A stretch of 64,000 nucleotides of DNA from Adiantum capillus-veneris. Lineage: Eukaryota > Streptophyta > Polypodiopsida > Polypodiales > Pteridaceae. Position numbers and translations under genes: made by a program. The stretch is from the NCBI GenBank assembly GCA_014529385.2, contig CM043966.1, forward strand, positions 86,398,087 to 86,462,086, in the 5' to 3' direction. The notes under the pieces are model-generated. The model ran no database searches. It had not been told where the DNA came from and saw only the letters and a list, made by a program, of their open reading frames with translations. Below, one piece after another: positions 11,346 through 21,915 of the stretch (its first letter is position 1; each line of letters starts with the position of its first letter).

Positions 11346-12145
11346 GAACACCATCAACTTCTGCTGCTGACTTGAGCAGAAACGCCAAAATCAGAAGTTT
11401 GTGAAGATGGAAGAGTAGAAGCGCAGAGCTAGCCATGCTCTAATCTGCGATCAACCTCTCAAAGTTTCTTGGTCAAGCCTCACACCCACTCAAGTACTCA
11501 AGTGAGTGAGTACTCTTCTGGACCGAACCAGGGAGCGGGCTTTGATTTTTAAATCCTTTTCAGAGTTGATGGAACAATGCAACCAATCGAATTCTGTAGT
11601 CGTGGGTACGTCGGGACTCGGCCCTAAAGCAAAACCAAAACAAGGTGACAGTTCACTAAGGCTAGTGAGAGGAATTTAATAATAAGAGCATTTTTTTAAG
11701 AGAAAAAAATTTAAGAAAAGGACATTAACATTTTGATATATTTGTTATCGCAGTAAAATATTATGTTTTTTGAAATCAAGGTTTTGAGGATGAACTATTT
11801 AGGTTACAATATATTCCAAATGCATAAAAAATAATGATTGAAAAAACACTTGAAGAAAACAAAAGGTGAAAGAGGATGAGAAAGATTGTGTCTTCTGATC
11901 AATGCCCTTTTTTAAAGAGAGAGATACACAAATAGTTTTAAAAAAAGTTTGTCATTAATCAGCAAGCTTTAACCAATGGTCCACAATTACGTCCAAAATG
12001 CAACCCTTTACACACACACACACACACAACCCCCCTCCCCCTCTTTACCAAGACTTTAAGGAAAATTGGAGATTCTCTCTAGATGCTCTCCTCTTTGTTT
12101 CAATTCTCTCAATTAATTACAAGGAGTCACATGCAATTCTCTCTC
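10980..12145. other. Non-coding stretch without recognised gene
   Basis: Contains (GA)n at 11306-11341 and (CA)n at 12011-12028. 11600-11950 is A-rich. No frame resembles a known protein. Confidence 0.5.
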
Positions 12146-12467
12146 TGCTACAGCGGAGAGCGTGGAAGACCCTACAAAATACTGAAATATCATACTACAT
12201 GGCATAAAACAATAGATCTGCATACATGTTAACTATCCTTGCACATAATCCAAGCTATACGCAATAAGCTAGAGACACAGAGCAAGAGAGCACGTGCGGA
12301 TGCACCTCCTAGAGTGGAGTGCTACACCGGCACCGTGAGAGAGAAGAGTAGAGAAGAGAAAAGAATAGACACAGGCACTAGGTGCAATCTCCCCCCGTGC
12401 AAGAGTGAGCATTTTCCTCTTGCACGTATTTATCTATAGATTTTTTAAATGCTCAAAGTGAATATAT
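12146..12467 (-). repeat. Old LTR, left part (outermost layer of the nest)
   Basis: It starts TGCTACAG and matches the LTR at 16780-17210 in order: an ACATGGCATAAAACAAT-like stretch, CACAGAGCAAGAGAG, GATGCACCTCCTAGAGTGGA, TGCAATCTCCCCCCGTGCAA and a TATTTATCTATAGA-like box. It breaks off at GCTCAAAGTGAATATAT where the 188-bp-LTR element begins. Its continuation lies at 32343. The inserted element therefore split this LTR. Confidence 0.7.
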
Positions 12468-12655
12468 TGTAGTGTGAGCGACTTTCCCTTGTAAAGTCAG
12501 GTGGCTGTTGTAAAGTCGGGTAATTGTTGGGTAGTTAAGGGTCACTTCTTAATCAAACCCATTCTTGATGTAATTCAGACGATATCTACATAAGGAAGAG
12601 AAGTCCCACACTTTAGGGGACAAGTCTTGACTGAAGCAAAGGTGTGCACATTACA
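12468..12655 (+). repeat. Element 1 5' LTR (188 bp)
   Basis: Starts TGTAGTGTGAGCGACTTTCC and ends GTGTGCACATTACA. It is a direct repeat of 32152-32342. The sequence straight after (TTGGTGGAGAGGCGGGG) is where a primer-binding site should lie. It starts TGGT, as expected next to a tRNA CCA end, but I cannot name the tRNA. Confidence 0.85.
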
Positions 12656-12828
12656 TTGGTGGAGAGGCGGGGTAGCATTTTTAGCAACATCCTTCCCCGA
12701 GTGCACACAGCAGGCGCCTCGTCAAGCTTTCTTCTAAGTCCTTCGTAGCAGTCTCCTACACAATCGACATGAGTCGGCCCTTTTCGCCACATCAGACCCC
12801 TAGCTCCCCCCGTTTTCAAGATGTCTCA

Positions 12829-13700
12829 ATGAATCCTGAATTCGGCATGTTCAATCCACCCATCGAGCAGCTTGTTCAAGCATTAAGTGACTTGATCCAT
12901 TAGGAAAACCAGACTAATCACGCTCTGCTCAATCAAAATCACAGTAATCAAACTCTCCTTGACCATCTCTCTTATGCACACCATAGCCGCCCTGATCACA
13001 AAATCCGGCCTAAGTCCTTCTCAAGTCTGCCAACAGAAGATGTCCTCACCTTGCTTGATCACTTCCACAATGTCGCAACCTATCACAATTAGTCAATCCC
13101 TAGACAAGCCATGAAAGCTAGCACCTTGTTTGAAGGCGTGGTGGCTACATGGTACATTCAACAGTCACAAGAGGTCAAGCAAGACTGTGATGTTCTCAAA
13201 TCAGTGTTGATACGCAATTTCACCCATGATAATGTAACACAATAGCCCTACAGCAACTTAAACACCTTAAGCAACAGCATCAAGAACCTGTGGCACAATT
13301 CCAAGTGAAGATGACACAACTACTATTGCGAGCTGACCTGACCATGTCCGAAGAAGTGAAACTTTTCTTTTTGTGGCCTCGTCTTCGACATGACATCTCC
13401 AGAAGGGTGCGCGATCAAGGACCAACCTCATTTCACTCCGCAATACAGATTGCTCACAGAATTGAAAGTAGTGAACGCTCAGAGAAAATTCCATCTTTTC
13501 ATCCACCACCTTTGCCCAATATTCTACATCCGCCGGTAGACACTCCTTCACCAATGGAGGTGGGTTCACAGAACGTGCAGGTTAATCCTAGGCAACAACA
13601 TCAACCGCCCAATCCTCGGAATTCCCCATACATTAACATTAACCGTCGATCTTTACCCGAGCGGGATGCACAAGTAAGGCCAAAACGCTTTTACTCCAAC
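12829..13700 (+). pseudogene. gag: Element 1 gag
   Basis: The ATG at 12829 opens a frame that meets a TAG at about 12900 and further stops. The second half is clean from 13290. It has the retrotransposon gag pattern: a polar N-terminus, LTLLDHFHNVATYHN, a helix with ATWYIQQSQEVKQDC, and the R-x-D-L-T-M-S-E-E-V-K-L-F-F-L gag helix. Near 13680-13720 a degenerate zinc knuckle keeps the spacing and the final H-x4-C, but the first two Cys are Arg and Ser. Nucleic-acid binding by the knuckle would be lost. Confidence 0.75.
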
Positions 13701-13824
13701 ATTTACTGGCATGTCAAGAGGCAGTGTCGTCGTTGGCTGGCCACTCAGCAAGTGCAGAATTCCCAAGTAGCAGTCACTGATTCCACAACCCTTGTAGCTT
13801 TGCCGGAAACCTCTCAGCGGGTGG

Positions 13825-15240
13825 TTGGTGGAAGGGCCCCACCCGCATATTCATGCCACTACCTCTTCCAGACGTCAGGTATGCTCTACTATTGCCCACA
13901 TGTATGACACTACTCATGAAGCCCTTTTGGATTCAGGGAGTACTATTTCTTCAGTTAGCTCTCACCTAGTTACCCAATTAGGCCTACGCACATCCTCAAC
14001 CAGTCCCATTACTGTTTTGTTCAGAGACAACAAGGAAGTGTATACATCAACAACATTTGCTCACTGCACTTTTTACATTTCAAATAACCTCTTTCATCAT
14101 AGCTTTTATGTTCTCCTCAGACAACTGTTTCCCATCACCCTAGGATGCGATTGGTTCATCAAACAAGGAGCACGCCTCCAGTTTGATACCCATCATTTAG
14201 TACTACCCCAGACCCTTCCTATCCCTTTGCTGTATTCCCATACATGACCAAATTTGTCAAGACCCAAAGCACTATCATTGATGTCAAAGCTTGCACCATC
14301 GACATCAGATCACTTCTGCCTAAGTTCCCAACCCTCTTCCAGAAACCACTCAGACCATCAACTGTCAACCTCCCCATTTATCATTCTATCTAGACCACAA
14401 ACAACCACCCCATTAAGATGGCCACACGGAGAAGGTCCCCAAAGGAGAATGCCATCATCAATAATGCAGTTGAAGACATGCTAGATAAAGGTATCATCAG
14501 CCCATCTAACAGCTCTTGGGCGTCTGAGCCCCACCTGGTCCGCAAGGATGATGGCTCCTATCGTTTTTTATTGATTTCAGACCACTTAACAAAGTCACCG
14601 TACATGATCTCTATCCTCTTCCCCGAGTCAATGGTCTTCTTGACAAACTAGGAAAATCCCGCTACTTCACCTCTCTTGATTTAGCGTCTGGGTATTGGCA
14701 GATTCCCCTCAACCCTAAAGATGCTCACAAGACGGCTTTCAGAACACCCTCGGGTCTTTACCAATTCAGCCGAATGCCATTTGGTTTATCAGATGCAGGG
14801 AGCTCATTTCAGCGAATAGCTAATCCTATTTTTCAGGATTTGATACAAAAAGGATTGGTATTGGTATATCTGGACAACATTCTTGTCCACACAACCACTT
14901 GGGTACAACATCTACAGGTGCTTAGTGAGGTTCTCAATCGCGTCCGCCAATTCAACCTGCAATTGTAGCTGAAAAAATGCCACTGGGGTGCAACCAAACT
15001 GAAATTTTTGGTATTTAGGTAGATCCTGCAAAAATTTTAGCCATTCAGAATTATCCACCACCTTCGAATGTCAAAAATTTGCAAAGTTTCTTGGGAATGG
15101 TAAATTTTTCATTAAGGTTTGTTCCTCATTTGGCAAACCTCACTTTTCCTTTACGGCAACTTCTTAAAAAAGGCACTAAGTACACATGGTCAGATAAATG
15201 CCAGCACAGCTTTCAGGAACTTAAGCATGTGATCTAACAA
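13825..15240 (+). pseudogene. pol: Element 1 protease and reverse transcriptase
   Basis: The protease region has ALLDSGSTISSVSSHLV (about 13918-13970), a retropepsin D-S-G motif, and ends with LGCDWF. Reverse transcriptase follows: VEDMLDKGIISPSNSSW (about 14470), the LDLASGYW block (about 14680), MPFGLSDAGSSFQR (14774) and VYLDNILVH (about 14865). The catalytic Y/F-x-D-D has become Y-L-D-N, so one of the metal-binding aspartates is gone. Stops and frameshifts occur at about 14250, 14650 and 15020. Confidence 0.85.
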
Positions 15241-15777
15241 TCAGCCATGCTGTCCCATCCAGATTTCAACAAACCATTTCTATTGCAAATTGACGCGTCG
15301 AACCGGGGTTTAGGAGCTACATTATTACAGCAAGATTCGCACAGCAGATGGCATCCGGTTTCTTTCATCAGTAGAGCTTTAACAACTGCCGAACAAAACT
15401 ATGCAACTACAGAGAAGGAACTTCTAGCAATTATGTGGGCATTTACAAAGTTTCATCCATATCTGCATGGAACCCAAGTCACGGTTGAGACGGATCATCA
15501 GCCCTTAGTCAGCTTGTTACACAAACATCATCCTCCGGGATGTCTTCTCCGGTGGACACTGGCATTACAGGAGTATACCTTCCAATACCGCCAGGGGGCT
15601 ACCAATTACATTGCAGATGGGCTTTCCTGCAGTGAATTTATGGCAGTGCAATTTCAAATGCCCTTGCCACAAGATCTTCATGTACAGCTAGATCAGATGG
15701 CCTCTTTTCAACATCACGACCTCGACATCCAACAAATCATCCATCAGCTCAGAAACCACAATCTACACCCCAATTAG
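15241..15777 (+). pseudogene. pol: Element 1 RNase H
   Basis: An uninterrupted 176-residue frame from 15247. It has LLQIDASNRGLGATLLQ, SFISRALTTAEQNYATTEKE and TVETDHQPLVSLL, the D-A-S, E-K-E-L-L-A and T-D-H motifs of Ty3/gypsy RNase H. It ends IADGLSCSEF, the usual A-D-x-L-S-R block with Arg replaced. This is the best preserved domain of the element. Confidence 0.9.
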
Positions 15778-15786
15778 CAATGATTC

Positions 15787-16779
15787 TTGATCATAGATCA
15801 AGTCCTTTATTATCAAGCCAATAATCAGCCTCCAAGGATCTATTTGCCACAGGCATTATGGGCTCCCTACCTGGACTACTATCACAAACACCCATTGGGT
15901 GGACACCTAGGTTTTCATCGCATTCTACAACGCATGCGAACTAGCTTTTATTGGCCACAAATGCGGCAAACCATCTCTGATTTTGTCAGATAACCAAAAC
16001 ACCCCCAGCCAATATCGGATTTTTAGAACCCATACAAGTTCAGGAGCCTTTCCAGATGCTCGGCTGGGATTTGCTTGGCCCATTTCCCACCTCTTTGGAT
16101 GGAAACAAATACATCATTGTCATGACAGAATATTTGATCAGGTGGTGCGAATCGCAACCCATCCAAGATGCCACAGCAACAACAGTCGCCAAGTCCCTTT
16201 TTTTAAAAATCATTTTTTCTCATGGGTGTCCCCAACATTTACTTTCTGATTAAGGTAAACAGTTCAAAGGCGAAGTCATGCAGTTGCTCAGCAGATGTCT
16301 TGGGGTCACTCAGGTATTCTGATCCCCATATCATCCGCAGACAAATGGCCTAACACAGCGACTTAATCGGACGATTAAGCAAGTCATTGCTGCCTATGTG
16401 GATCCTTTGCACCAAACTTGGGATCAGGTGTTACCCTATGTAGTTCACGCCTACAACACTATCGTTCAAGCCTCAACAAAGGTAAGTCCATTTCGAGCTC
16501 TCTACGGACGGGACCCTCATCTTCCCCCTGACGTTGATCTCAGCAAACTGCAACCTACCCGACAAGATGCGGCTGAATGGTTACATCATTTACAACAAGT
16601 CCAACCTCTTCTTCGAAGCTCCCTTTGAACCAATCTTCAACAAGCTCAGCAGTGCCAAAAAAAACAGTACAATCAGGGTCACAAACATAAGGAGTATCAA
16701 TCAGGAGATCAGATTTGGCTCTATCATCCTCTACGACGACCGGGTTTAAGCGAGTCCCTTCTTCATAGATGGCTTGGTC
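15787..16779 (+). pseudogene. pol: Element 1 integrase, N-terminal and catalytic part
   Basis: The HHCC-type N-terminus has HPLGGHLGFHRILQRMR and FYWPQMRQTISDFV. The catalytic core has MLGWDLLGPFPTSLDGNKYI (first Asp), HLLSD (second Asp) and NGLTQRLNRTIKQ, where the usual catalytic Glu is Gln. After the core comes SPFRALYGRDPHLPP and a degenerate GDQIWLYHPLRR. The frame is then cut at 16779 by element 2. The following G-P-Y/F-type module is found at 32005, in the frame expected if the insert and one target duplication are removed. Confidence 0.88.
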
Positions 16780-17210
16780 TGCTATAGTTGGACGTGTGTC
16801 TGCCCTGCAAATTACCCAAGATAATACAATATAACACATAAAATAATCAATCCGCATACCTGACTAATTTTGTAGCACAGAGATCGAAGCCGTATGCGAA
16901 CAAAGAGAGAGATGGTGAGTGAGAGAGTGTAAAAGGGGCACGTGCAGATGCACCTCTTAGAGTGGAGTGCTACGTCGGCACAGTGAGAGAGAAGGGAGGA
17001 GAGAATAATGACGCAGACAATGGGTGCAATCTCCCCCCGTGCAAGAGTGAGCATGTCCCTCTTTTACATATTTTATTTATAGAAAAGTTCATGCTCAAAA
17101 TTTGAGTTACTTCAGCTCACACTAGGGCATAGAATAGTCATGACTCATACAGAGCTCAATATAACAATTAATAGCTGTCTTCTACATCTCAAAATATAAA
17201 TTTCATTACA
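16780..17210 (-). repeat. Element 2 3' LTR (431 bp)
   Basis: On the plus strand it begins TGCTATAGTTGGAC and ends TTTCATTACA, and repeats 31359-31999. It contains the CACAGAGATCGAAGCCGTAT and CTCCCCCCGTGCAAGAGTGA blocks. The polypurine tract should follow at 17211 (minus strand GGGGTA just before TGTAATG). It is about 210 bp shorter than its partner near its right end, so one copy has an insertion or the other a deletion. Confidence 0.85.
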
Positions 17211-17505
17211 TACCCCGGGGTTGTCCTCAATTGTTACCAAAACCAACTAGCGACAGTGGTGGCCAGCCACACTGGTAGAGTGGTCTAGTAATTGGTGTTG
17301 CCTAAATCGGCAGATCCACACCAATGGACGTGCTGCCTAAATCTGCGGATCGGCACTAATGCTACCTAAATCGGCAGATCTACATTTTGAATTTGTGTTT
17401 CCTAAATCGATGAATCTACACTAGTGCTGCTTAAACTGGTGGATCTGCACTTTTAAAATTTCGTGTTGCCTAAATCGGCGAATCTACACTAGAAGAGAGG
17501 CACTA
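17211..17505 (-). other. Element 2 3' untranslated region with short repeats
   Basis: Contains about seven imperfect copies of a 30-45-bp unit of the form TGCCTAAATCGGCGAATCTACA. A diverged copy of the same block lies at 32880-33175 beside the old LTR, showing that the outermost LTR belongs to the same family. Confidence 0.75.
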
Positions 17506-17506
17506 C

Positions 17507-17722
17507 CTAAATCGGCGAATATGTGTCCCTAGGTGTGTGGTATGCAAGTATGAAGTGATGGTAGTACGGACGTAGCCATTGTTCAAAAATCCATTGACAC
17601 TCTTTCAAAGAATGGTTTTTGTATTTTACCAAATATCTTTTGTACTGGTTTCCTCTGCAGGTAGTGGTCATGTCATTATCTAAAATTATTTTGGGAGTCA
17701 GAATTTCTTCATCATTCCTCAA
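17507..17722 (-). pseudogene. pol: Element 2 chromodomain
   Basis: A 71-residue frame starts near EEILTPKIILDND and continues KRYLVKYKNHSLKECQWIFE, the chromodomain pattern (Y-L-V-K-W-x-x-x-x-x-x-x-x-T-W-E) with W to Y and T-W to Q-W changes. Chromodomains at the integrase C-terminus direct chromoviruses to heterochromatin. It follows the integrase tail after a short linker containing a stop (17712-17722). Confidence 0.8.
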
Positions 17723-18760
17723 TTAAGGGGGGATCAACTGTGGAAAGAGTATCAGGAATAGGTCCCTTATGTGGTCTCAACAAACTAACATGGAAGGAGT
17801 TGTGTATTTTCCGATGTGAGGAAATGCCCAAGCGGAACGCATTGTCATTTATCTTTTGAAGGATTTTGAATGGGCCATAAAATCTAGGGGTCAATTTTAC
17901 TTTGGGGTGTTTTTCTACACTTTCTAAGCGTCATTTTTCTATTCTAAGCCAAACAAGGTCATTTTTGTTAAAAGGTGCAGGTCCTCGTTTCTTCTTGGCT
18001 TGTGCAGTGTATCTTAGTTGTGCTCATTTAATGCAAGCTGTGGCTTCTTGTAAAATGTGTGTGTGGTCTCTTGCTAATGTGTCAGTTGTCGCAGGGACAT
18101 CAGTGCTAATAGTGGATACAGGGATAGGGAGTTTCTTCCCATAGACAATTTCAAAGGGTGCACGGTTTGTGAAGGAGTGAGGGGCGTTATTTTAAGAAAA
18201 TTCAAGCATAGGGAGGTATTGGTCCCAGTTTGCAGTATTTTCAGTGGTATAAGATCTAAGAAGTTTCATAATAGTGATGTTCGTGGCTTATGTTTGACCA
18301 TTACTTTCAGGGTGAAATGCAGATGTGAAATCCATTGTAGATCCTAAGTTTTTGGCTAGGGTGACCCAAAAATGATTGCAAAAGTGTCCATCACGATCGG
18401 AGAGAATGACTTTGGGGAAGCCATGGTAGGGAAAGATGGTTTTGAGGAAAAGTCTTGCAGCCTACAGTGCAGACAATGTCTTTTGGCAAGGTACAAAGTA
18501 TGCTTGTTTGCTAAAACGGTCAACTATGGTCCATATCATATCATTGTTTGAGGATGTGGTGGGGAGTCCCGTGATAAAATCCATGGAGATTTGTTCCCAA
18601 GGGCCAACAGGGATAGGGAGAGGCATTAAAAGACCATAAGACTTACTATGATGAGGTTTAACTCTTTAACATATCAAACATTCTGAAACAAATTTTGTGA
18701 TATCGTGTTTCATTCTAGGCCAAAAGAAATGATCTTGACATGCCGTGAGTGTGGATTGAA
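17712..18760 (-). pseudogene. pol: Element 2 integrase
   Basis: Reading leftwards from about 18760: the zinc region (MGHRGIQSTLTACQDHFFWP, then C-x2-C), MDFITGLPTTSSNNDMIW with the first Asp, VILSDRDGHF with the second Asp, and HPESNGQT followed by a TAA (18288-18290) exactly where the catalytic Glu codon belongs. The C-terminal part (17894-17712) has RFYGPFKILQKINDNAFRL, the G-P-Y/F module. Several further stops show decay. The stop at the Glu position could arise from GAA to TAA. Confidence 0.88.
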
Positions 18761-19740
18761 TTCCTCGATGACCCATATATGGTGGGGCATGCATTTTAGT
18801 CATTGCTAGTTCCTTAAAGGGTGTTGTGATGCATAGCTTTTGCTGAAAATAAAGATAACCATTTGCCAAGGTATAGTGTTCATAGGGAAGACCTTTATTG
18901 TGAGTTATTTCAAACCAAGCACGTGAGAAATGTGGATCATGAGCATATGTGTTAGGCATATAATGAAATGATTGCACATCACTCACAGAAATGTGATTCA
19001 AATAAACATGCTTGATTTTATCAAAGACGCACGAACGAGTAGTAGAAAGAACATTCACTTCAGGTTTTCTACTTAATGCGTCTGCTACTACATTCGCTTT
19101 ACCTGGTTGGTATTGTATCGTGGGATGGAAATTTTGAATGAAACCGGCCCATTGGATATGATGGTAAAAAATGGTCGATTGAGTCAGAAGATGTTTAATG
19201 GCCTGTTGGTCAGTCTTGATTAGAACTTCACAGCCCATAAGATAGTGTTTCCAAATGTCTAGAGCGTGGACTACGGCTAGCAATTCTTTATATGTATGTG
19301 TTGTATTTGGTTTCAGATGGTTTGAGTTTTCAACTTTGAAGACAAAGTGGGTGATCATTTTTCATTAAGACTGCACCTATGCTTGAGCCACTCGCATCTG
19401 TAACAACTACAAAGAAGGGTTGTGTGAAGTCGGGTAATTATAAGATGGGGGCATGTGTGAGGAGATATTTGAGTGTCAAATGATTTTTGTTGTGTGGGAC
19501 CCCAATTGAATGTTACTTTTTGATGAAGCAGAGTGGTCATCGGTGATGCAATGTGTGAGAAGTTTTTGACAAATTTATGATAAAAATGTGCTAAACCTAG
19601 AAAGGATTTTTTGTCGTGCACGGGGTAGCCCATGTTTTAATAGTGTCAATCTTTTGAGGGTCAATGGATATGCCTTTTTCTGAGGCTATGTGCCTAAATA
19701 ATCAATGTGTGTTTTAAAAAATGTACTTTTGTCTAGATTT
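18666..19740 (-). pseudogene. pol: Element 2 RNase H and RT C-terminus (left of CACTA copy A)
   Basis: From 19740 leftwards the RT thumb/connection resumes with G-I-S-I-D-P-Q-K-I, then FLGLAHFYHKFVKNFSHIAS. RNase H has TDASGSSIGAVL, THTYKELLAVVHALDIWKHY, IKTDQQAIKHLL and VVADALSRK, all expected motifs. The frame breaks at about 19355. The sequence at 19740 continues the RT that stops at 27299 on the other side of the transposon, so the CACTA insertion cut a single gene. Confidence 0.88.
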
Positions 19741-19975
19741 CACTACAAGAGGTTGTGTGCTCTTGTGACACTGTTAGCGACGGAAATACACTGGGTTTTT
19801 ATAACCCCTGGCGTCGCTAAAACCGTCGCTACGAGCGTCGCTACGAGAGCGTCGCTATAGAGCGACGCATATAGCGACGCCTATAGCGACGTTTACACAG
19901 AAGACTATAGCGACGCTCATAGCGACGCTACAGAGCCATAAATAGCGACGCTTATAGCGACGCCCGAGAGAATTT
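19741..19975. repeat. CACTA copy A, 3' terminal and subterminal motif array
   Basis: About fifteen copies of GCGTCGCTA or TAGCGACGC in both orientations, directly inside the CACTA terminus. In En/Spm such motifs bind the TNPA-type protein. A TATAACCC/GGGTTAT palindrome lies near the end. Confidence 0.85.
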
Positions 19976-20329
19976 TTTTTTGGTGGCAGGGCATTGAATG
20001 CCCTGCCACCCATCAACCATATTGTACTTGATTCACTTTTTTAAAAAAAGTACAAAGGTAGATAATAGACCCAAAATAGTCACCCACAAGACGCATTGTT
20101 TGCAAAATTGACAATTGTACACATCATAAGCAAAATGAATTGATTGGCAAATGTAATAATGACAATTGTACAACATCATAGGCATAAAGAACTGATTGGC
20201 AAAAGGAACTGCGGTGACAAATGTAATAATATACATGGTTCAAAAAGACGTATAAAATCCGTCTCATGATACATAAGCTATGAGAAACCCTAAACTAATG
20301 CTATCTAGCTACGGCTAAACTGACGTCGT

Positions 20330-21643
20330 CTAGTCAGACGTCTCATCACGTCCAAGCGGCGTATCTGTCGGATTCTGCAAAAAAAGACAATAAGACAGCT
20401 TTCAGTAAGTATAAACATATAACGACATTTATAAAACAATACAAAAAATAAAAAAGAGTAAACCCTAATACTAACCATGCCGCCGCGAGAACTGAGAATG
20501 TCCATCAGGGCGTTTAAGCCCTTCTTGCCTGCGTACTCGCGCTCGTACAGTGTGGGATCACGTCCTGTCATCGACCACTGTCAAAACATACAAAGATTTC
20601 ATTATGTTAGAACTAAAAAACTCATAAACCCTAAACTATCGAATATGCATAAAGAGCAATGTGAAAACACTTACAAAATCGGCCTCAAATGATGCCCATC
20701 CACCGCTCCCCAAGTGGTGCGAGCTCCCTGCCTCTACTTGCGCTCTGGCTGCATCCTTTTGTTGCTTCCACTTGTCGGGATTCTCGCGCGCTGCTTTCTT
20801 CGCATTCTTCCAATCTTCTTTGGCCAGCCAATCTGGCCTGTTCCACCCATTCTTGATTGCTTTTGGCACTTCGGAACGCTTGTGTTTGCAGTATTCGCGC
20901 ATTCGAATCTTCATCAGGTCTTCATTGAAGCGTTGATCCCGTGTTGGAACGAGAAACTCATCATGAAGTATGCTGATGACTCTGTTTTTTAAATCACTTG
21001 GTACTTCACTCCATTTGTTTAGTATGTAGTGTCTAAACAGCTGAGAGCAAAGACCACGCATGCGCGAGATCACCTTCTTGCCGTCATCATCCATGATGAT
21101 GTCGTCGCTGATGTCGACGGAGTAAGGCAAGCCCTCTGGCCGGTGACGCGTGAACCTGGGTGTCCCGGCAGGGGTCTCTAGCGGCGTGTCGATGGGGGTA
21201 CGGACGTCAAGTGTCTCCACCGGCGTCTGGGCCCCGAAGCGAGGAGTGTCGAGTGGGGTGGCTCCTGGCGGAGTAGGTAGAGGTGTGTAGCTTCTAGGAA
21301 CAGTCAGCCGTGCAAAACCTGGCGTAGATGGCGATGCTGTGGCTGGTGTGGGGGCGGGCAAAGAAGGGGAGGGTAAAGAGCCTCATCGAACACGAGGCGG
21401 TGTGGAGGCATCGGTGGCGGAATCCCCACAATAACCGCCACCGCCACCACTAGAGCACCGGTGTCTAGACGAGTGTGAAGCTCGTCTCGTCGACGCCGAA
21501 GCTTCGGAGCGCGCCGAATGCTCCGAAAGAGAGGGAGATGCGGATGGAGTAGGAACGCGCGATGATGCGCCAGAGTGATGACGCTCCACGTACCACTGTC
21601 TCTGATGCGGTGACAAAGAAGAAAGAAACTCCTCATCATCCAT
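20330..21643 (-). pseudogene. CACTA copy A second gene (Transposase_24 / TNP1-like), nonsense codon
   Basis: Three exons fit: 21643-20675, 20577-20476 and 20374-20330, with GT-AG introns and phase-0 joins, giving 372 codons. The N-terminus is Ser/Pro/Thr-rich (SASPSLSEHSARSEA; repeated TPLDTPRFGAQTP-like stretches). The C-terminal half has VPSDLKNRVISILHDEF, NGWNRPDWLAKEDWKNAKKA and GSGGWASFEADF, which fits the plant En/Spm-associated domain. A TGA at 21383-21385 replaces the CGA found in copy B, so this copy is broken after about 86 residues. In En/Spm the partner protein binds the subterminal motifs; that role here is inferred. Confidence 0.8.
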
Positions 21644-21915
21644 ACCTGCATTAAACACACGAATATTTAAACTTAATATTGAATGAATAGAGTAGACAAT
21701 GACGCAAAGACCATTAAATACAATGACGTAATGACGCATATAAATACAATGACGCAATGAATCGAGTGATAGAAGAGGCAAGTCGAAAACTCAGAATTTT
21801 CAATCAAAAGATGTGAGCGCGAGTAGAAAAGAGCGTTATACACCATGGAAGGTACTTAGAGAGCCAGAGCTTTTACAACACGGAGCAAAATTGTTCAAAT
21901 ACAATATTTGTGGCT

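Noticed and set aside
16555-16857. Minus-strand frame over the integrase end and LTR
   Set aside because: It crosses the element 1/element 2 junction and is antisense to clear integrase sequence.
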